Positions 34,526-44,997 of a stretch of DNA of 64,000 bases are shown piece by piece. The stretch's first letter is position 1. Each line of letters starts with the position of its first letter. The position numbers and the translations under genes were made by a program. The stretch is taken from contig CAIVAU010000188.1 in assembly GCA_903903925.1 (NCBI GenBank), positions 45,362-109,361 on the forward strand, read 5' to 3'. The stretch comes from an uncultured cyanobacterium (GTDB taxonomy: Bacteria > Cyanobacteriota > Cyanobacteriia > Cyanobacteriales > Nostocaceae). Under the pieces are notes generated by a model. The model made no database searches. It was given only the letters and a program-made list of their open reading frames with translations, and was not told the origin of the DNA.

Positions 34526-37500
34526 ATGGAATCGAACTCAGCTTTGACGGAAAATCAACTTCAAGAACAAGTAGAGCAGCAAAAAGCTCTAGCGAGTGTC
34601 ATTCTGCGCATTCGAGAGTCTCTTGAGTTAGGGACAATTTTCCAAACTACCGTTACAGCAGTGCGTCAATTGCTGAATGCTGATCGAGTAGCAGTGTTTC
34701 AGTTTAACCTTGAACAAGACTGGGAAGGAGAATTTATTTGTGAGGATGTTGCACCTGGATGGGAATCAGTAATTTTAGCCAAAGTGCACGACCACTGCTT
34801 TGGAGAACAATTTGCGGATGACTATCAACAAGGACGAGTGCAAGCGGTCACTGATATTTACGCGGCGGGATTGAATGATTGTCATGTTAAAATCTTGAAT
34901 CAGTTTCAAGTACGTGCTAACCTTGTTGTTCCCCTATTACGGGATAGGGAAGTATGGGGATTGCTTTGTATTCATCAATGTAGTGAGGCTCGTAACTGGA
35001 AAGCATCGGAAATTGAATTTATTCGCCAAATTGCCGACCATTTAACGGTTGCTATTCAACAAGCCAACCATCTCCATGAAGTAAAATTACAAGCAGCAAA
35101 GTTGGTTCAAGCAGCCCAACGGGATCGAGTCATTGCAAATATTGTTGATAAGATTCGTCCATCTCTTGATCTTGAGACTATCTTTGAAACAACGACTCAA
35201 GAAATACGATCGCTACTGCAAGCCGACCGAGTTGCTATTTTTCGCTTTAATCCTGATTGGAGTGGTAGCTTTGTTGCTGAATCATTTGCTCAAGAGTGGA
35301 CACCGTTGGTTGGTGTTCAACCCACAGTTAATGATACTTATTTGCAACGAACCCAAGGTGGTCGCTATACTCATAATGAAATATTTATCGCTAATGACAT
35401 TTATCAAGCCGGATTAACAGATTGTCATATTACCTTATTAGAGCAATTTCAAGCCAAGGCTTTTGCAACTGCACCCATCCTTCAAGGAGACAAACTTTGG
35501 GGAATTATCGCTGCTTACCAAAATACTTCATCCAGAGACTGGCAAAGTTATGAAATTGAATCGCTGAGCAAAATCGGCACACAAATTGGTGTGGCACTAA
35601 GACACCATGAATTGCTAACAAAAGCCCAGTACCAAGCACAGCAACAAAAGACATTAACCAGTGTAATTACTCGAATTCGGGAGTCTTTGGATTTAGATAC
35701 TATCTTCCAAATTACAGTCACACAGGTGCGGCAAATGCTGCAGGCAGACCGAGTGGCGATTTTCTGTTTTGATCCTCAAAAAGACTGGGAAGGAAATTTT
35801 ATTTCTGAGGATGTTGCACAGGGGTTGGACTCGGCGATGGCGGCAAGAGTCTATGACTACTGTTTCGGAGAACAATTTGCTGTTTATTATCAACAAGGTC
35901 GAGTACAAGCAGTTGCAGATATTTACGAAGCTGGATTAAGTGAATGCCATATTACAATTCTGGGGAGATTTCAAGTACGCGCCAATTTGATTGCACCTCT
36001 TTTGAAAGAAGGTGAACTTTGGGGCTTGCTGTGTATTCACCAATGTAATACTCCTCGTAACTGGCAATCCTCTGAAGTTGAATTTGCTAGCCAAATAGCT
36101 GAGCAATTAGGTATTGCATTAAAACAGGATTCGTATTTCAAGCAAGTTCAAACGCAAGCTGTCCAGTTAGCAGAAGCTACCGAACGCGAAAAAGCCATGG
36201 AACGGCAAAAAGTCCTAGCTGCGACTATTGATAAAATACGCCAATCCCTCGATGTTAAAACTATTTTTAGGACGACTACTGAAGCTGTTCGAGAGTTGCT
36301 CAAAGTCGAACGAGTTGCTATCTACCGCTTTAACTCAGATTGGAGCGGTAAATTTGTGGCAGATTCGTTTAAAGATGGCTGGAAACCTTTTACAGAAGTC
36401 CAACCAATGATAATAGAAAATTTTGAAAATACAGATGAAGATGACAAATTGCCACGGAATGAAACTTTTGTTCCAATTCGGCAAGGCGAAAAATTATGGG
36501 GATTATTAGTTGCTTATCAAAATTCGCAACCGCGCTATTGGCAAGATGAAGAAATTAATTTATTGGCTCAAGTTGCCGTGCAATTAGGTATTGCGATTCA
36601 GCAAGGGGAATTACTCGAACAAACTAAACGTCAAACTTTAGAACTGACTCAAGCACTCCAAGAATTGAAACAAACTCAGGCCCAGTTAATTCAGGGTGAA
36701 AAAATGGCAGGCTTAGGACAACTTATTGCAGGAGTAGCTCATGAAATTAACAATCCTGTCAGTTTTATTTCTGGCAATCTTATGCATTTAAATGAATATA
36801 TTCAACAACTATTCAATGTCGTGAATATTTACCGTCAAAATAGCTCCCTCCCTCCACATATCCAGGAGCAAATTGACAATATGGAATTAGACTTCATCGT
36901 GAAAGATTTACCCAAAGCAATTGATTCGATGAAAATAGGTGCAAATCGTATTCGGGAGATTGTACTGTCACTGCGTAATTTTTCTCGCACAGATGAGGCT
37001 GAATTGAAGTCAGTAAATATTCATGACGGATTGGATAGTACTTTGCTGCTCTTAGGGCATCGGCTTAGATATGATCAAGACCATCCAGCTATTGATATTG
37101 TGAAACAGTATGGGACTTTACCTTTGGTCGAATGCTATCCTGCGCAACTCAATCAAGCATTTATGAATCTTCTGACTAACAGTATTGATGCATTAGATGA
37201 AAAGTTTAAAACTATACACCAAAGGTATTTAACATCAACATATTCCCCTCAGGTTCCTTTAACTATCTGGATTACGACACAAACTATTGAAAATAAGGTT
37301 GTCATTAAAATAGCTGATAATGGTCTTGGAATTCCAGATGAGGTGCGACCATACATTTTTGACCCCTTCTTTACGACAAAAGAAATAGGCAAAGGTACAG
37401 GGTTAGGATTGTCTATCAGTTATCAAATCATCGTTGACAAACATCATGGTCAGATTCAATGTTCTTCAAAACTAGGACAAGGAACTGACTTTTTAATTGA

Positions 37501-37531
37501 ACTTCCCATATCTGTAGCAGAAGTAACCTGA
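34526..37531 (+). CDS. Four-GAF sensor histidine kinase, cyanobacteriochrome-like
   Basis: A 1001-residue soluble histidine kinase without membrane segments. GAF domains lie at about 35-185, 215-365, 388-540 and 575-695. GAF1 and GAF3 each have a DxCF motif (D89-H-C91-F, D444-Y-C446-F) and, 28 residues later, a Cys-His pair (C119-H120, C474-H475) followed by FQVRANL, the pattern of DXCF-type cyanobacteriochromes that bind bilin. GAF2 has only the Cys-His (C300-H301). GAF4 lacks both and appears shortened between NETFV and PIRQGEK. The transmitter has HEINNP (H739), D-box ADNGLGIP and KGTGLGLSIS. No response regulator is adjacent. The 211-bp upstream region carries a 'ggagcaggga' repeat (34390-34420). 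Bilin binding is inferred. Confidence 0.88.
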   Translation: MESNSALTENQLQEQVEQQKALASVILRIRESLELGTIFQTTVTAVRQLLNADRVAVFQFNLEQDWEGEFICEDVAPGWESVILAKVHDHCFGEQFADDYQQGRVQAVTDIYAAGLNDCHVKILNQFQVRANLVVPLLRDREVWGLLCIHQCSEARNWKASEIEFIRQIADHLTVAIQQANHLHEVKLQAAKLVQAAQRDRVIANIVDKIRPSLDLETIFETTTQEIRSLLQADRVAIFRFNPDWSGSFVAESFAQEWTPLVGVQPTVNDTYLQRTQGGRYTHNEIFIANDIYQAGLTDCHITLLEQFQAKAFATAPILQGDKLWGIIAAYQNTSSRDWQSYEIESLSKIGTQIGVALRHHELLTKAQYQAQQQKTLTSVITRIRESLDLDTIFQITVTQVRQMLQADRVAIFCFDPQKDWEGNFISEDVAQGLDSAMAARVYDYCFGEQFAVYYQQGRVQAVADIYEAGLSECHITILGRFQVRANLIAPLLKEGELWGLLCIHQCNTPRNWQSSEVEFASQIAEQLGIALKQDSYFKQVQTQAVQLAEATEREKAMERQKVLAATIDKIRQSLDVKTIFRTTTEAVRELLKVERVAIYRFNSDWSGKFVADSFKDGWKPFTEVQPMIIENFENTDEDDKLPRNETFVPIRQGEKLWGLLVAYQNSQPRYWQDEEINLLAQVAVQLGIAIQQGELLEQTKRQTLELTQALQELKQTQAQLIQGEKMAGLGQLIAGVAHEINNPVSFISGNLMHLNEYIQQLFNVVNIYRQNSSLPPHIQEQIDNMELDFIVKDLPKAIDSMKIGANRIREIVLSLRNFSRTDEAELKSVNIHDGLDSTLLLLGHRLRYDQDHPAIDIVKQYGTLPLVECYPAQLNQAFMNLLTNSIDALDEKFKTIHQRYLTSTYSPQVPLTIWITTQTIENKVVIKIADNGLGIPDEVRPYIFDPFFTTKEIGKGTGLGLSISYQIIVDKHHGQIQCSSKLGQGTDFLIELPISVAEVT

Positions 37532-37577
37532 TAAATTTATATAGAATAGATGCGTCAGTCGTCAGAGGGGTTAGTTC

Positions 37578-39020
37578 ATGGATTTTCTGTCGGACACCGT
37601 TGTTCTATCGCGGATGCAGTTTGCACTGACGGCGATTTTTCACATGTTATGGCCTGTTCTAACTACTGGGATGGGCATTTATCTGGTCATTGTGGAAGGA
37701 TTGTGGCTGAAAACCCGTAATCCCGATTATTATTACCATGCTCGTTTCTGGGCAAAGCTATATGTGTTGAACTTTGGTATTGGTGTAGCATCTGGCTTGC
37801 CGATGGAGTTTCAATTTGGCACGAACTGGGCACCGTTTTCGGAAGCGGTAGGCGACTTTTTTGGGAGCATTTTAGGCTTTGAGGCTTCGATGGCATTCAT
37901 GCTAGAAGCCGGATTTTTGGGTATTATGCTGTTTGGCTGGGAACGGGTCAACCCGGTCATTCACTATTTCGCTACGATTATGGTTGCCTTTGGCGCAAAC
38001 CTATCTACCTTCTGGATTTTAGCGGCAAACTCTTGGTTGCAGACCCCGGCAGGTGGAGAAATGGTGAATGGGAAGTTTGTTGTAGATGATTACTTTCAGG
38101 CAATCTTAAATCCCTTCATGCTCAACAGCGTTTCCCACATGTTTTTGGCGACGCTGGAAACTTCTCTGTTTGTGATTGGGGGAATTAGCGCTTGGTATAT
38201 TCTCAACCACCGTCATGAGGCTTTCTTTGGGCGATCGCTCAAAATTGTCTTGGCAATAGCGATCGCTGTTACCCCATTACAAATCTATATCGGACACCTC
38301 AGCGCCGAACAGGTAGCTCACTATCAGCCTACCAAGCTAGCCGCAATGGAAGCGAAGTGGGAAACTAGTCCAGCTGGACAGCCTGCACCTTGGAGTGTGG
38401 TTGCCTTGCCCAATAACCAGACTGAGCAAAACGACTGGGAATTCTCAATTCCCAACGGCTTGGGCTACATTTTAGAATTCAAAAAGAACCTGTCTGAACC
38501 GGTTCTCGGACTGAAAGAATGGAAGCCTGAAGATCGCCCCCGGATGGTGGGTTTGATTTATTACGCTTTCCGCATCATGAGTGGTATTGGCTTCGTCTTG
38601 GCTGGATTGATGGGCATCAGTGTGATTCAGTGGTTGCGGGGCAAACTCTCACCAGAGGCGATCGCCCAGCAGAAATGGCTACTGCGAATCTGGATTTTGG
38701 CATCTCCACTGGGCTACATTGCCGTCGAATCGGGCTGGATTGTCCGTTGTGTTGGGCGGCAACCCTGGGTGGTTTACAGGCAAATTCGCACAGCTGATGG
38801 GGTTTCCAACTTGCCCCCTAGTGAGGTTTTAACCTCCTTACTGATTTTTGCTGGAATTTATACCACCTTGTTTATTTGTGCCTTATTCTTTGGGAGTCGG
38901 ATCATTCGTCAAGGGCCGAATTTGCAGCTTCCGATTCCAGGTATTGACACCCAACCTGCCGTAGAAACGACTCCGGCTGAATTTGTTCCAGATCAACGTC
39001 CTGTTGAAGCACAGCAATAG
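37578..39020 (+). CDS. cydA: Cytochrome bd-type quinol oxidase subunit I
   Basis: A 480-residue CydA with about nine membrane helices. The N-terminus MDFLSDTVVLSRMQFALTAI carries His22 (FHMLWP), the expected haem b595 ligand; NSVSHMFLAT carries the b558 His. The Q-loop region between helices VI and VII is short, as in the cyanide-insensitive (Cio-type) oxidases. The enzyme oxidises plastoquinol and reduces oxygen to water, in the thylakoid or cytoplasmic membrane. The start ATG is 46 nt after the stop of the histidine kinase; cydB begins 21 nt after its stop. The adjacency to the photoreceptor-like kinase on the same strand could mean co-transcription. Confidence 0.93.
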   Translation: MDFLSDTVVLSRMQFALTAIFHMLWPVLTTGMGIYLVIVEGLWLKTRNPDYYYHARFWAKLYVLNFGIGVASGLPMEFQFGTNWAPFSEAVGDFFGSILGFEASMAFMLEAGFLGIMLFGWERVNPVIHYFATIMVAFGANLSTFWILAANSWLQTPAGGEMVNGKFVVDDYFQAILNPFMLNSVSHMFLATLETSLFVIGGISAWYILNHRHEAFFGRSLKIVLAIAIAVTPLQIYIGHLSAEQVAHYQPTKLAAMEAKWETSPAGQPAPWSVVALPNNQTEQNDWEFSIPNGLGYILEFKKNLSEPVLGLKEWKPEDRPRMVGLIYYAFRIMSGIGFVLAGLMGISVIQWLRGKLSPEAIAQQKWLLRIWILASPLGYIAVESGWIVRCVGRQPWVVYRQIRTADGVSNLPPSEVLTSLLIFAGIYTTLFICALFFGSRIIRQGPNLQLPIPGIDTQPAVETTPAEFVPDQRPVEAQQ

Positions 39021-39041
39021 TTGAAACAATTAGGTAACTAT

Positions 39042-40055
39042 ATGGAAAATCTAGAACATTTTTTAGCCCAGGTTTGGTTTGTTATCTTGGCTCTGTTTTT
39101 GTTTCTCTACGTCATGTTAGACGGATTTGATTTAGGTGTAGGCATTCTATCCCTCACCAGTTCCAATGAGGAGCGACGCGATATCTTAATGACGAGTTTG
39201 GGTAATATTTGGGATGCGAATGAAACCTGGTTGGTGTTGATGGGAGGTGCCTTGTTTGGGGCATTTCCTCTCGCTTATGGCACTATTCTGAATGCGCTCT
39301 ATATTCCAATTTTTGGCATGATCTTTGGCTTGATTTTTCGGGCTGTGGCCTTTGAGTTTCGAGAACATTCTACAAACAAAGTGTTTTGGAACGTGGCGTT
39401 TGGAGTCGGTAGTTTCATGGCGGCGCTGTTTCAAGGATTTGCCTTGGGTAGCATTTTGGAAGGCATTACTGTGGATGAATCGGGTCACTTTATCGGCAGT
39501 ATGTGGGACTGGCTCGATTGGCGATCGCTCTTAGTTGCCTTGACATTAATCCAGGGTTATGTATTGATTGGCTCCACCTATCTCATCTTAAAAACAGAGG
39601 GAGAACTGCAAACATCCCATTACCGCACAGCAAAACTTGCTGCCTGGACAACCCTCCTAGGTGCAGTTTTAATCACAATCGCCACCCCTGTTGTGTATGA
39701 AAATGCCAGGGCAAAGTTATTTCACCAGCCAGAAGTGTATCTATTTTCAGCCATTCCAGTGCTAGGTGTGGTGCTGATTGGGTTATTGATTAGAAGCCTC
39801 AACCGCAAAGCAGAAACGACTCCCCTCGTTTGGACAGTTCTGCTTTTCCTCCTTACCTTTGTGGGGTTAGGATTAGTTGTTTTTCCCTATATTATTCCCC
39901 CAGGCATCACCATTTATCAGGCAGCCGCAGCACCGAGTGCATTAGTCTTCATGATTATCTTCATTGGATTTCTTATTCCCATTATGTTGTTCTACAACAT
40001 CTACAATTACATTGTGTTTCGGGGAAAAGTGGCAGCCACACATTATGGGCAATAG
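39042..40055 (+). CDS. cydB: Cytochrome bd-type quinol oxidase subunit II
   Basis: A 337-residue CydB from ATG 39042 (MENLEHFLAQVWFVILALF); an in-frame TTG at 39021 is less likely since it abuts the cydA stop and adds a non-family tail. Eight hydrophobic segments and the family strings FLFLYVMLDGFDLGVGIL, GNIWDANETWLVLMGG and LFGAFPLAYGTILN are present. It pairs with CydA in the bd oxidase heterodimer. The next gene is convergent, 33 nt away; no terminator hairpin was found between them. Confidence 0.94.
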   Translation: MENLEHFLAQVWFVILALFLFLYVMLDGFDLGVGILSLTSSNEERRDILMTSLGNIWDANETWLVLMGGALFGAFPLAYGTILNALYIPIFGMIFGLIFRAVAFEFREHSTNKVFWNVAFGVGSFMAALFQGFALGSILEGITVDESGHFIGSMWDWLDWRSLLVALTLIQGYVLIGSTYLILKTEGELQTSHYRTAKLAAWTTLLGAVLITIATPVVYENARAKLFHQPEVYLFSAIPVLGVVLIGLLIRSLNRKAETTPLVWTVLLFLLTFVGLGLVVFPYIIPPGITIYQAAAAPSALVFMIIFIGFLIPIMLFYNIYNYIVFRGKVAATHYGQ

Positions 40056-40088
40056 TTGAGTTTGTGGCAACGAATAACCAATAGAGTA

Positions 40089-42535
40089 TCAATGATGCCA
40101 AGCAGCAGCGAGGGTCGTTTGCAACGTGCTATCCGTTGGGAATTGCGTAGCGGTTACTGGGTTAAACGCACTATGTAAAGAGCTAAATGTCGCCATCGCC
40201 TGTACCAAATTAGCGAGATGGCTATCAATCATGCTGCCATCTGCCGTTTTGATTTCTTTGAGCTGCGAGTAGTTATTGCTATACCAACCTGCTACCGTCA
40301 TGGAATCGGCACTGCCTAACACATTGATTCTCAGGTCATTGCCGCTATGAATGAACCAGAGTTGATTCGTCGCAATACCCGTACCAAAATCCAACTCACC
40401 ATTCGCCACATTGCTGCTTGCCACGCCATTTTGAATGACATCTGCCCCGTTGCCTTTAGCAAATTTGTAGGTGTCATAACCACCATTACCGATGAGCGTT
40501 TCGTTGCTCGCATCGTTTGCTATCGTGTCATTACCTGACGAACCATAGAGCAAGTGTGAGGTGATCGTATCTGTTGCAACGCCAAATGCAGTTTGGTCAA
40601 TTACTTCGATGGCATTTGGATCGAGGCTATTTATACTGCTAGTTACTTTTTGTGTACCTGCGGTCGTGCCATCTGTTACCCACAATTCTAAGGTTGTGGT
40701 GTTAGAGCTAAAGCTAACGGCCGAAAATAGTGCCCTATTATCACTAAGTGCAGTTATGCCATTTCGTACATCGATATTAGGTACAATCTCCCGAGTCCCT
40801 GCGGTTGTTCCATCCGTTACCCATAGTCCATTTATACCCTTGGAGTCATTAGCAATAAATAGTGCTTTATTACCAACAACAGTTATTCGACTAGGGTTGC
40901 CACCTGGATTCTCGTTTGAAACAACCGGATAGGTTGTAGTGGTCAGTTCCTGAGTGCCACTAGTAGTACCGTCCGTTATCCACAACTCAAAATTACCTTT
41001 TGTATCTACGCCTTCAAACAATGCCTTGTTACCAAATCTGGTCATATTATCTCCAGTTAGCAACTTTACATTAGCTCCCACGAGCTGAGTTCCTGCAACA
41101 GTGCCATCTGTTACCCAAAGTCGACCACCTTCGTTAAACACCGCCTTATTTCCTAAGTTCGTGATCCCTCCAGATACACTGCTGTTTAGATTGGTATTGG
41201 TTAACTTCTGTGTGCCAGTAGTTGTACCATCTGTTACCCATATCTCTCCATTACCAACAGTATTACGCACTAGAAACAATGCTTTAGTACCAAAGGATGA
41301 TATTTCTACTGGACTGGAAGAAGTTACTTCATAAGTGCCTTGGGTAGTGCCATTAGTAATCCAAAGTGCATTATCTGCATTAAATAAGGCTTTGTTGCCG
41401 AATATAGTAATATCTGAATTGATAATTTCTGCAGAAAATATTTTATAGGTACCTGCAGTTGTACCATCGGTTATCCATAATGCAGATCCACTTTGAAATA
41501 ATGCTTTATTGCCCAAAACAGTTATATTACTAGGTGTAACAGATGCATTCAAATTTTTTGTTCCAGCAACTGTACCATCGGTTATTTCGAGACCATTTCT
41601 AGCAAAAAGTGCATTATTATTGCCAAAAGCAGTTATATCGGGAGAAAAAGCAGTCGTATCATTATAATTAATGTTGCTAGTCAGTTGTTGTGTGCCTGCG
41701 GCAGTACCATCCGTCACCCAAAGCTGGGTGGTGTATGTAAATACTGGAGGGTGAATTGTGTCCACTACACCAAACAATATTTTATGTCCGACACTCACAT
41801 TAAGCCCGAAACTGCCATTGGTAAAATTATTTATGGTGAGTGAATCTCCTGCCGTAGCACCTGCCACCGTAAGCGTTGTGCCGCTGAGTGTATAGGTTCT
41901 GCCAAACGTATCTTTACCACCGAGGTTTACATTCCCTGCAATCAAATGTCCTTCAAAAATCAACGAGTCAGTGGTAAGATCTACATTGGCTTCGCTAGCA
42001 GCAATAGTTTCGATCGTAGCTCCTGTAGGATTGTTGACAATCGAAAGTGTATCATTATTCCCAAGGGTAATAGTGTTGTTTGCTCCAGTAAGCGACGCAG
42101 TTGTATTCGCAGCAACCGTCACCATTACATTGTTGAGCGAAGCGTTATCGCCATTACCACTAATCGTGGCTTTGACTACTGCTCCTGAATAGATAGTATC
42201 TGTTTGAACATAAAGTTGATTACCCGTTTCATTCGAGCCAGAAAAGCCCGTTCCGTTAGTAACTACGCTGCCATCGCTGTTGTAAGTATAATTATCTAAT
42301 TGTGAAGTCCCATTGGTTTCGTTGATTTGCAAGGAACTAACGGATTGGGTAGTTGCATTAAGTATTGCCGTAGCACTTGAATTATCAGGTGCAACATAGC
42401 TTTCTGTACTTACAACTCCTGTTGCGGGATTAACATTGATGGTGATTGCGCCACCTTTCACAATTGACTCCGTGCCAACGGTAATGTCTGCAATTTGCGT
42501 AATAACGATTTGACCAGTAGTCGCATTGTATTTCG
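40089..42535 (-). pseudogene. Secreted repeat protein part of a frameshifted lipase/RTX-like gene
   Basis: About 815 codons, joined in a shifted frame to the lipase-like part at 42536-43150. The body has about ten copies of a 'LWVTDGTxAGT' repeat (for example LWVTDGTAAGTQQLT, ELWITDGTTSGTQELT), each preceded by GNKALF: a beta-propeller-like repeat. The C-terminal 130 residues have RTX-like nonapeptide traces (YGSSGNDTIANDASNETLIG, GNGGYDTYKF) typical of proteins secreted by type I systems. The frame upstream of the GTG at 42461 is still coding back to 42535 (for example KYNATTGQIVITQIADITVG), so the GTG is not the true start. Probably an extracellular esterase/lipase-adhesin. Confidence 0.75.
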
Positions 42536-43150
42536 CTATAAAAATGAACTGTTAGAAATGTCTGAACCAAGATTGCCGACCGTATCCCCATAATCCACAT
42601 AATCAATGACATTAAGGTTATTCCCTGTGCTGCCATTATTCTGAGGTAAGCCCGTTGCCCCAAAAGTAGCACCCGCAAGGCAGTTAGCACCACAAGTCTT
42701 CGCCTCTTCTTCTGCTTCAATGCCACCTAACGAATGCCCAGTGACATAAAAAGAGCCATAGGCTTTTTGAATGTTCACGGCAAAAGCTATGGCATCGATT
42801 AAAGCAGTAGGCGTTTTCCCGTTTGCAATCGCCGTGTCCGCAGCAACAGAGCTGTTTCCATAGATGTCACTCGCTACAAAAGGTAGATGAGATAGAGCAG
42901 TGTGAAGACTTACAGCAGTTCCCTCATTGACAATAATCACGTTACCCAAAGGGTCACGCACGGCAATCGCAGAAAAACCTTGTGCGAGATCTACTGCAAG
43001 ACTTTGTGCAAGGAAGGTAAACCCAGGAGGTAACACCAAGTTCTTCGCATTCACTTGATTACCATTGCTATCGGTTAAGCTATAGGCGAGATTAGAGAGT
43101 TGCAAATATTCGTTAGTGTTGGGTGCAATTTTTATGGTCGTACTCGTCAT
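42536..43150 (-). pseudogene. Lipase-like N-terminal part of the frameshifted gene
   Basis: 204 codons from ATG 43150. The segment YGSFYVTGHSLGGIEAEE has the nucleophile elbow GHSLGG of class 3-like lipases (alpha/beta hydrolase), and YVDYGDTVGNLG near the end may hold the catalytic Asp. The frame ends at a TAG directly after a run of five A on the plus strand (42540-42544). Adding one base to that run continues the protein (DISNSSF-FIAKYNATTGQ) into the repeat-containing part. Together they would form a protein of about 1030 residues. So the gene is either inactivated, phase-variable at this run, or contains a sequencing error. Confidence 0.8.
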
Positions 43151-43210
43151 TGTTTCAATTCCTTATTTTTGTTAAATAAAATTTTTATTTAATATCTTTC
43201 CTATAAAGAA

Positions 43211-43231
43211 GGGCATCTACAAGAGATGCCC
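43211..43231 (-). terminator. Hairpin GGGCATCT/AGATGCCC
   Basis: A perfect 8-bp stem with a 5-base loop, about 180 nt downstream of the O-antigen-ligase-like gene on the minus strand and followed there by TTCTTTAT. It is a reasonable terminator for that gene, and lies 61 nt upstream of the lipase-like gene. Confidence 0.45.
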
Positions 43232-43412
43232 ATCATGCAGGAAAACACCAAAAGGAGAATTCCTACACCTTCCCAACAATCAGCAACAGTGAATAATGTG
43301 GATTTATCCACAATCACAATAGTAATTTTATTAACTTAAAATTCTAGTTGCCGCAGTGGTTACACTGATTTCTTTTTTAAGACAATTCCTTCATCATAGG
43401 TAATTTTAGCAA

Positions 43413-44813
43413 TTACTCAAATAGCTCATTTTGATTGCCGACAAGCTTTTGAATTCGGTTGTAGCGATACACAACTCCAGAAATCGCGGCTAGCAGTATC
43501 CATGAAAGCGAATTCAACCGCAAATCGTACAAACTGACATCGACTGTATTAAAAATTACTAAACAAACAAAAACTAAAAGATAACTGAAAAATAGTATTT
43601 TGTCTTTTGGATCTACATTTGACTTTTGAAGCAGTTGGACACCTGTCATAAATATCCAACCGACTAAGCCACAAAATAAAAGAGTAATCGGAAGTCCAGT
43701 TTCAGCAGATAGCATCAAAAACAAGTTATGAGGATGACCTAGCCAAATGTGTCTCTGAGCTTCGTAGAGAGGGGTAAAATTGCGTAAACCCCAACCAGTC
43801 CAAGGACGCTGCTGAGTCAAAGACCAGGCAAATTCCCATTGGGTTTTACGGAGTGACTCTACTGGTCTGTTGGGATACAGTTGGTCATTTAACCGCGCCC
43901 AAAAGAAGGTAGGAACAACTTTGCGGAAGATTAGTGCGACTCGTAAAGGGGCGAAAGCAGCGACAAGCACACTAGCGGCGACAGTAGCAACAACAGCCAC
44001 AAGGATACGCCAGCCCTGGTAAAGCGCATAAGCTAAACAAGCAAAAATAGCGATCGCCCAAGCATTCCTTGAGTCAGTCAGAATCAAAGCGGTGAAATTA
44101 GCAATCACCGCCACTGTCAGGAAGAGGAGAGTGTGGGGGGTGTGGGGAGTGTGGGGAGTGTGGGGAGTGTGGGGAGTGTGGGGAGTGTGGGGAGTGTGGG
44201 GGGAGGGGGGAGAATCATTATTCTTCGTTATCTCTGGCTTTGCTCTTAGCTGCTGATAGTTTTCCAGCCATAACCCTAAACTAAGGATAAAAACTATCAG
44301 CAGATAGCCAGCTAAGGTGTTAGCGTACATGAAAACGGAAGCCATGCGACTGGGTGGGTTTCCTCCCGGTACTAGCACCCAACCAAAAATAGCTAAAACA
44401 TTTTCCCATTGCTTTAAAGTAGCCCAGCCCAAAAACAACTGTCCCAAACCAATGATGATGACTGGTAAAGAAACGACTACCAAAATCCAAGATATTTGGC
44501 GCAATTGTGATGTTGTCTGAAGCAAGATGCTGTAGGCGGCGAAAACTAAAAAGTACGGTAAGAAATTAAATAAGCCAATAAAAGCCACCGTTTTGTCATA
44601 TGCCAAGCAACAGGTGATGATTAGCAATAGACTGAGGAAGGCAAATCCCCAGTTCAGGGGGCGACGAATAATTGTGCTGTGTCGTCGCAGCCAAGTTACT
44701 ATGACTGCGGCAATTAGACCCACCAGTCCTAACACAGGACTCAATGGGAAGACAAGTAGTCCAAGTTGGAAAAGGTTCCAAGGGAATTGCAGCTGAGGGT
44801 CGGGATGTTTCAT
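43413..44813 (-). CDS. O-antigen ligase/polymerase-like (Wzy_C) membrane protein
   Basis: A 466-residue polytopic membrane protein with ten or more hydrophobic segments. In the C-terminal half, WARLNDQLYPNRPVESLRKT and GWGLRNFTPLYEAQR...LGHPHNLFLMLSAETG carry the Arg and His residues of Wzy_C O-antigen ligase-type proteins, which transfer or polymerise sugars on lipid-linked glycans at the periplasmic face. A cytoplasmic or periplasmic loop around residues 200-230 contains eight tandem PHT units (from SPPSPHTPHTPHT...), encoded by a 9-bp DNA repeat, which interrupts an otherwise ordinary protein. ATG 44813, MKHPDPQLQFPWNLFQLGLL. No other glycan genes are adjacent, so its substrate is unknown. 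Confidence 0.82.
   Translation of the reverse strand: MKHPDPQLQFPWNLFQLGLLVFPLSPVLGLVGLIAAVIVTWLRRHSTIIRRPLNWGFAFLSLLLIITCCLAYDKTVAFIGLFNFLPYFLVFAAYSILLQTTSQLRQISWILVVVSLPVIIIGLGQLFLGWATLKQWENVLAIFGWVLVPGGNPPSRMASVFMYANTLAGYLLIVFILSLGLWLENYQQLRAKPEITKNNDSPPSPHTPHTPHTPHTPHTPHTPHTPHTLLFLTVAVIANFTALILTDSRNAWAIAIFACLAYALYQGWRILVAVVATVAASVLVAAFAPLRVALIFRKVVPTFFWARLNDQLYPNRPVESLRKTQWEFAWSLTQQRPWTGWGLRNFTPLYEAQRHIWLGHPHNLFLMLSAETGLPITLLFCGLVGWIFMTGVQLLQKSNVDPKDKILFFSYLLVFVCLVIFNTVDVSLYDLRLNSLSWILLAAISGVVYRYNRIQKLVGNQNELFE
44129..44206. repeat. 9-bp G-rich tandem repeat inside the O-antigen-ligase-like gene
   Basis: About eight copies of GTGTGGGGA (plus-strand view), in frame and coding for PHT on the minus strand. 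It belongs to the same family as the arrays at 52403-52491, 52539-52581 and 56619-56709. Runs of GGG/GGGG spaced by five to six bases fit the pattern of a G-quadruplex on the plus strand. Confidence 0.9.
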
Positions 44814-44816
44814 TTT

Positions 44817-44996
<180 letters not shown>

Positions 44997-44997
44997 A

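Noticed and set aside
42430..42726. 98-codon minus-strand frame between the two halves of the lipase/RTX gene
   Set aside because: Its codons (HFYSEIQCDYWSNRYY...) are not protein-like, and the natural join is in the other shifted frame.
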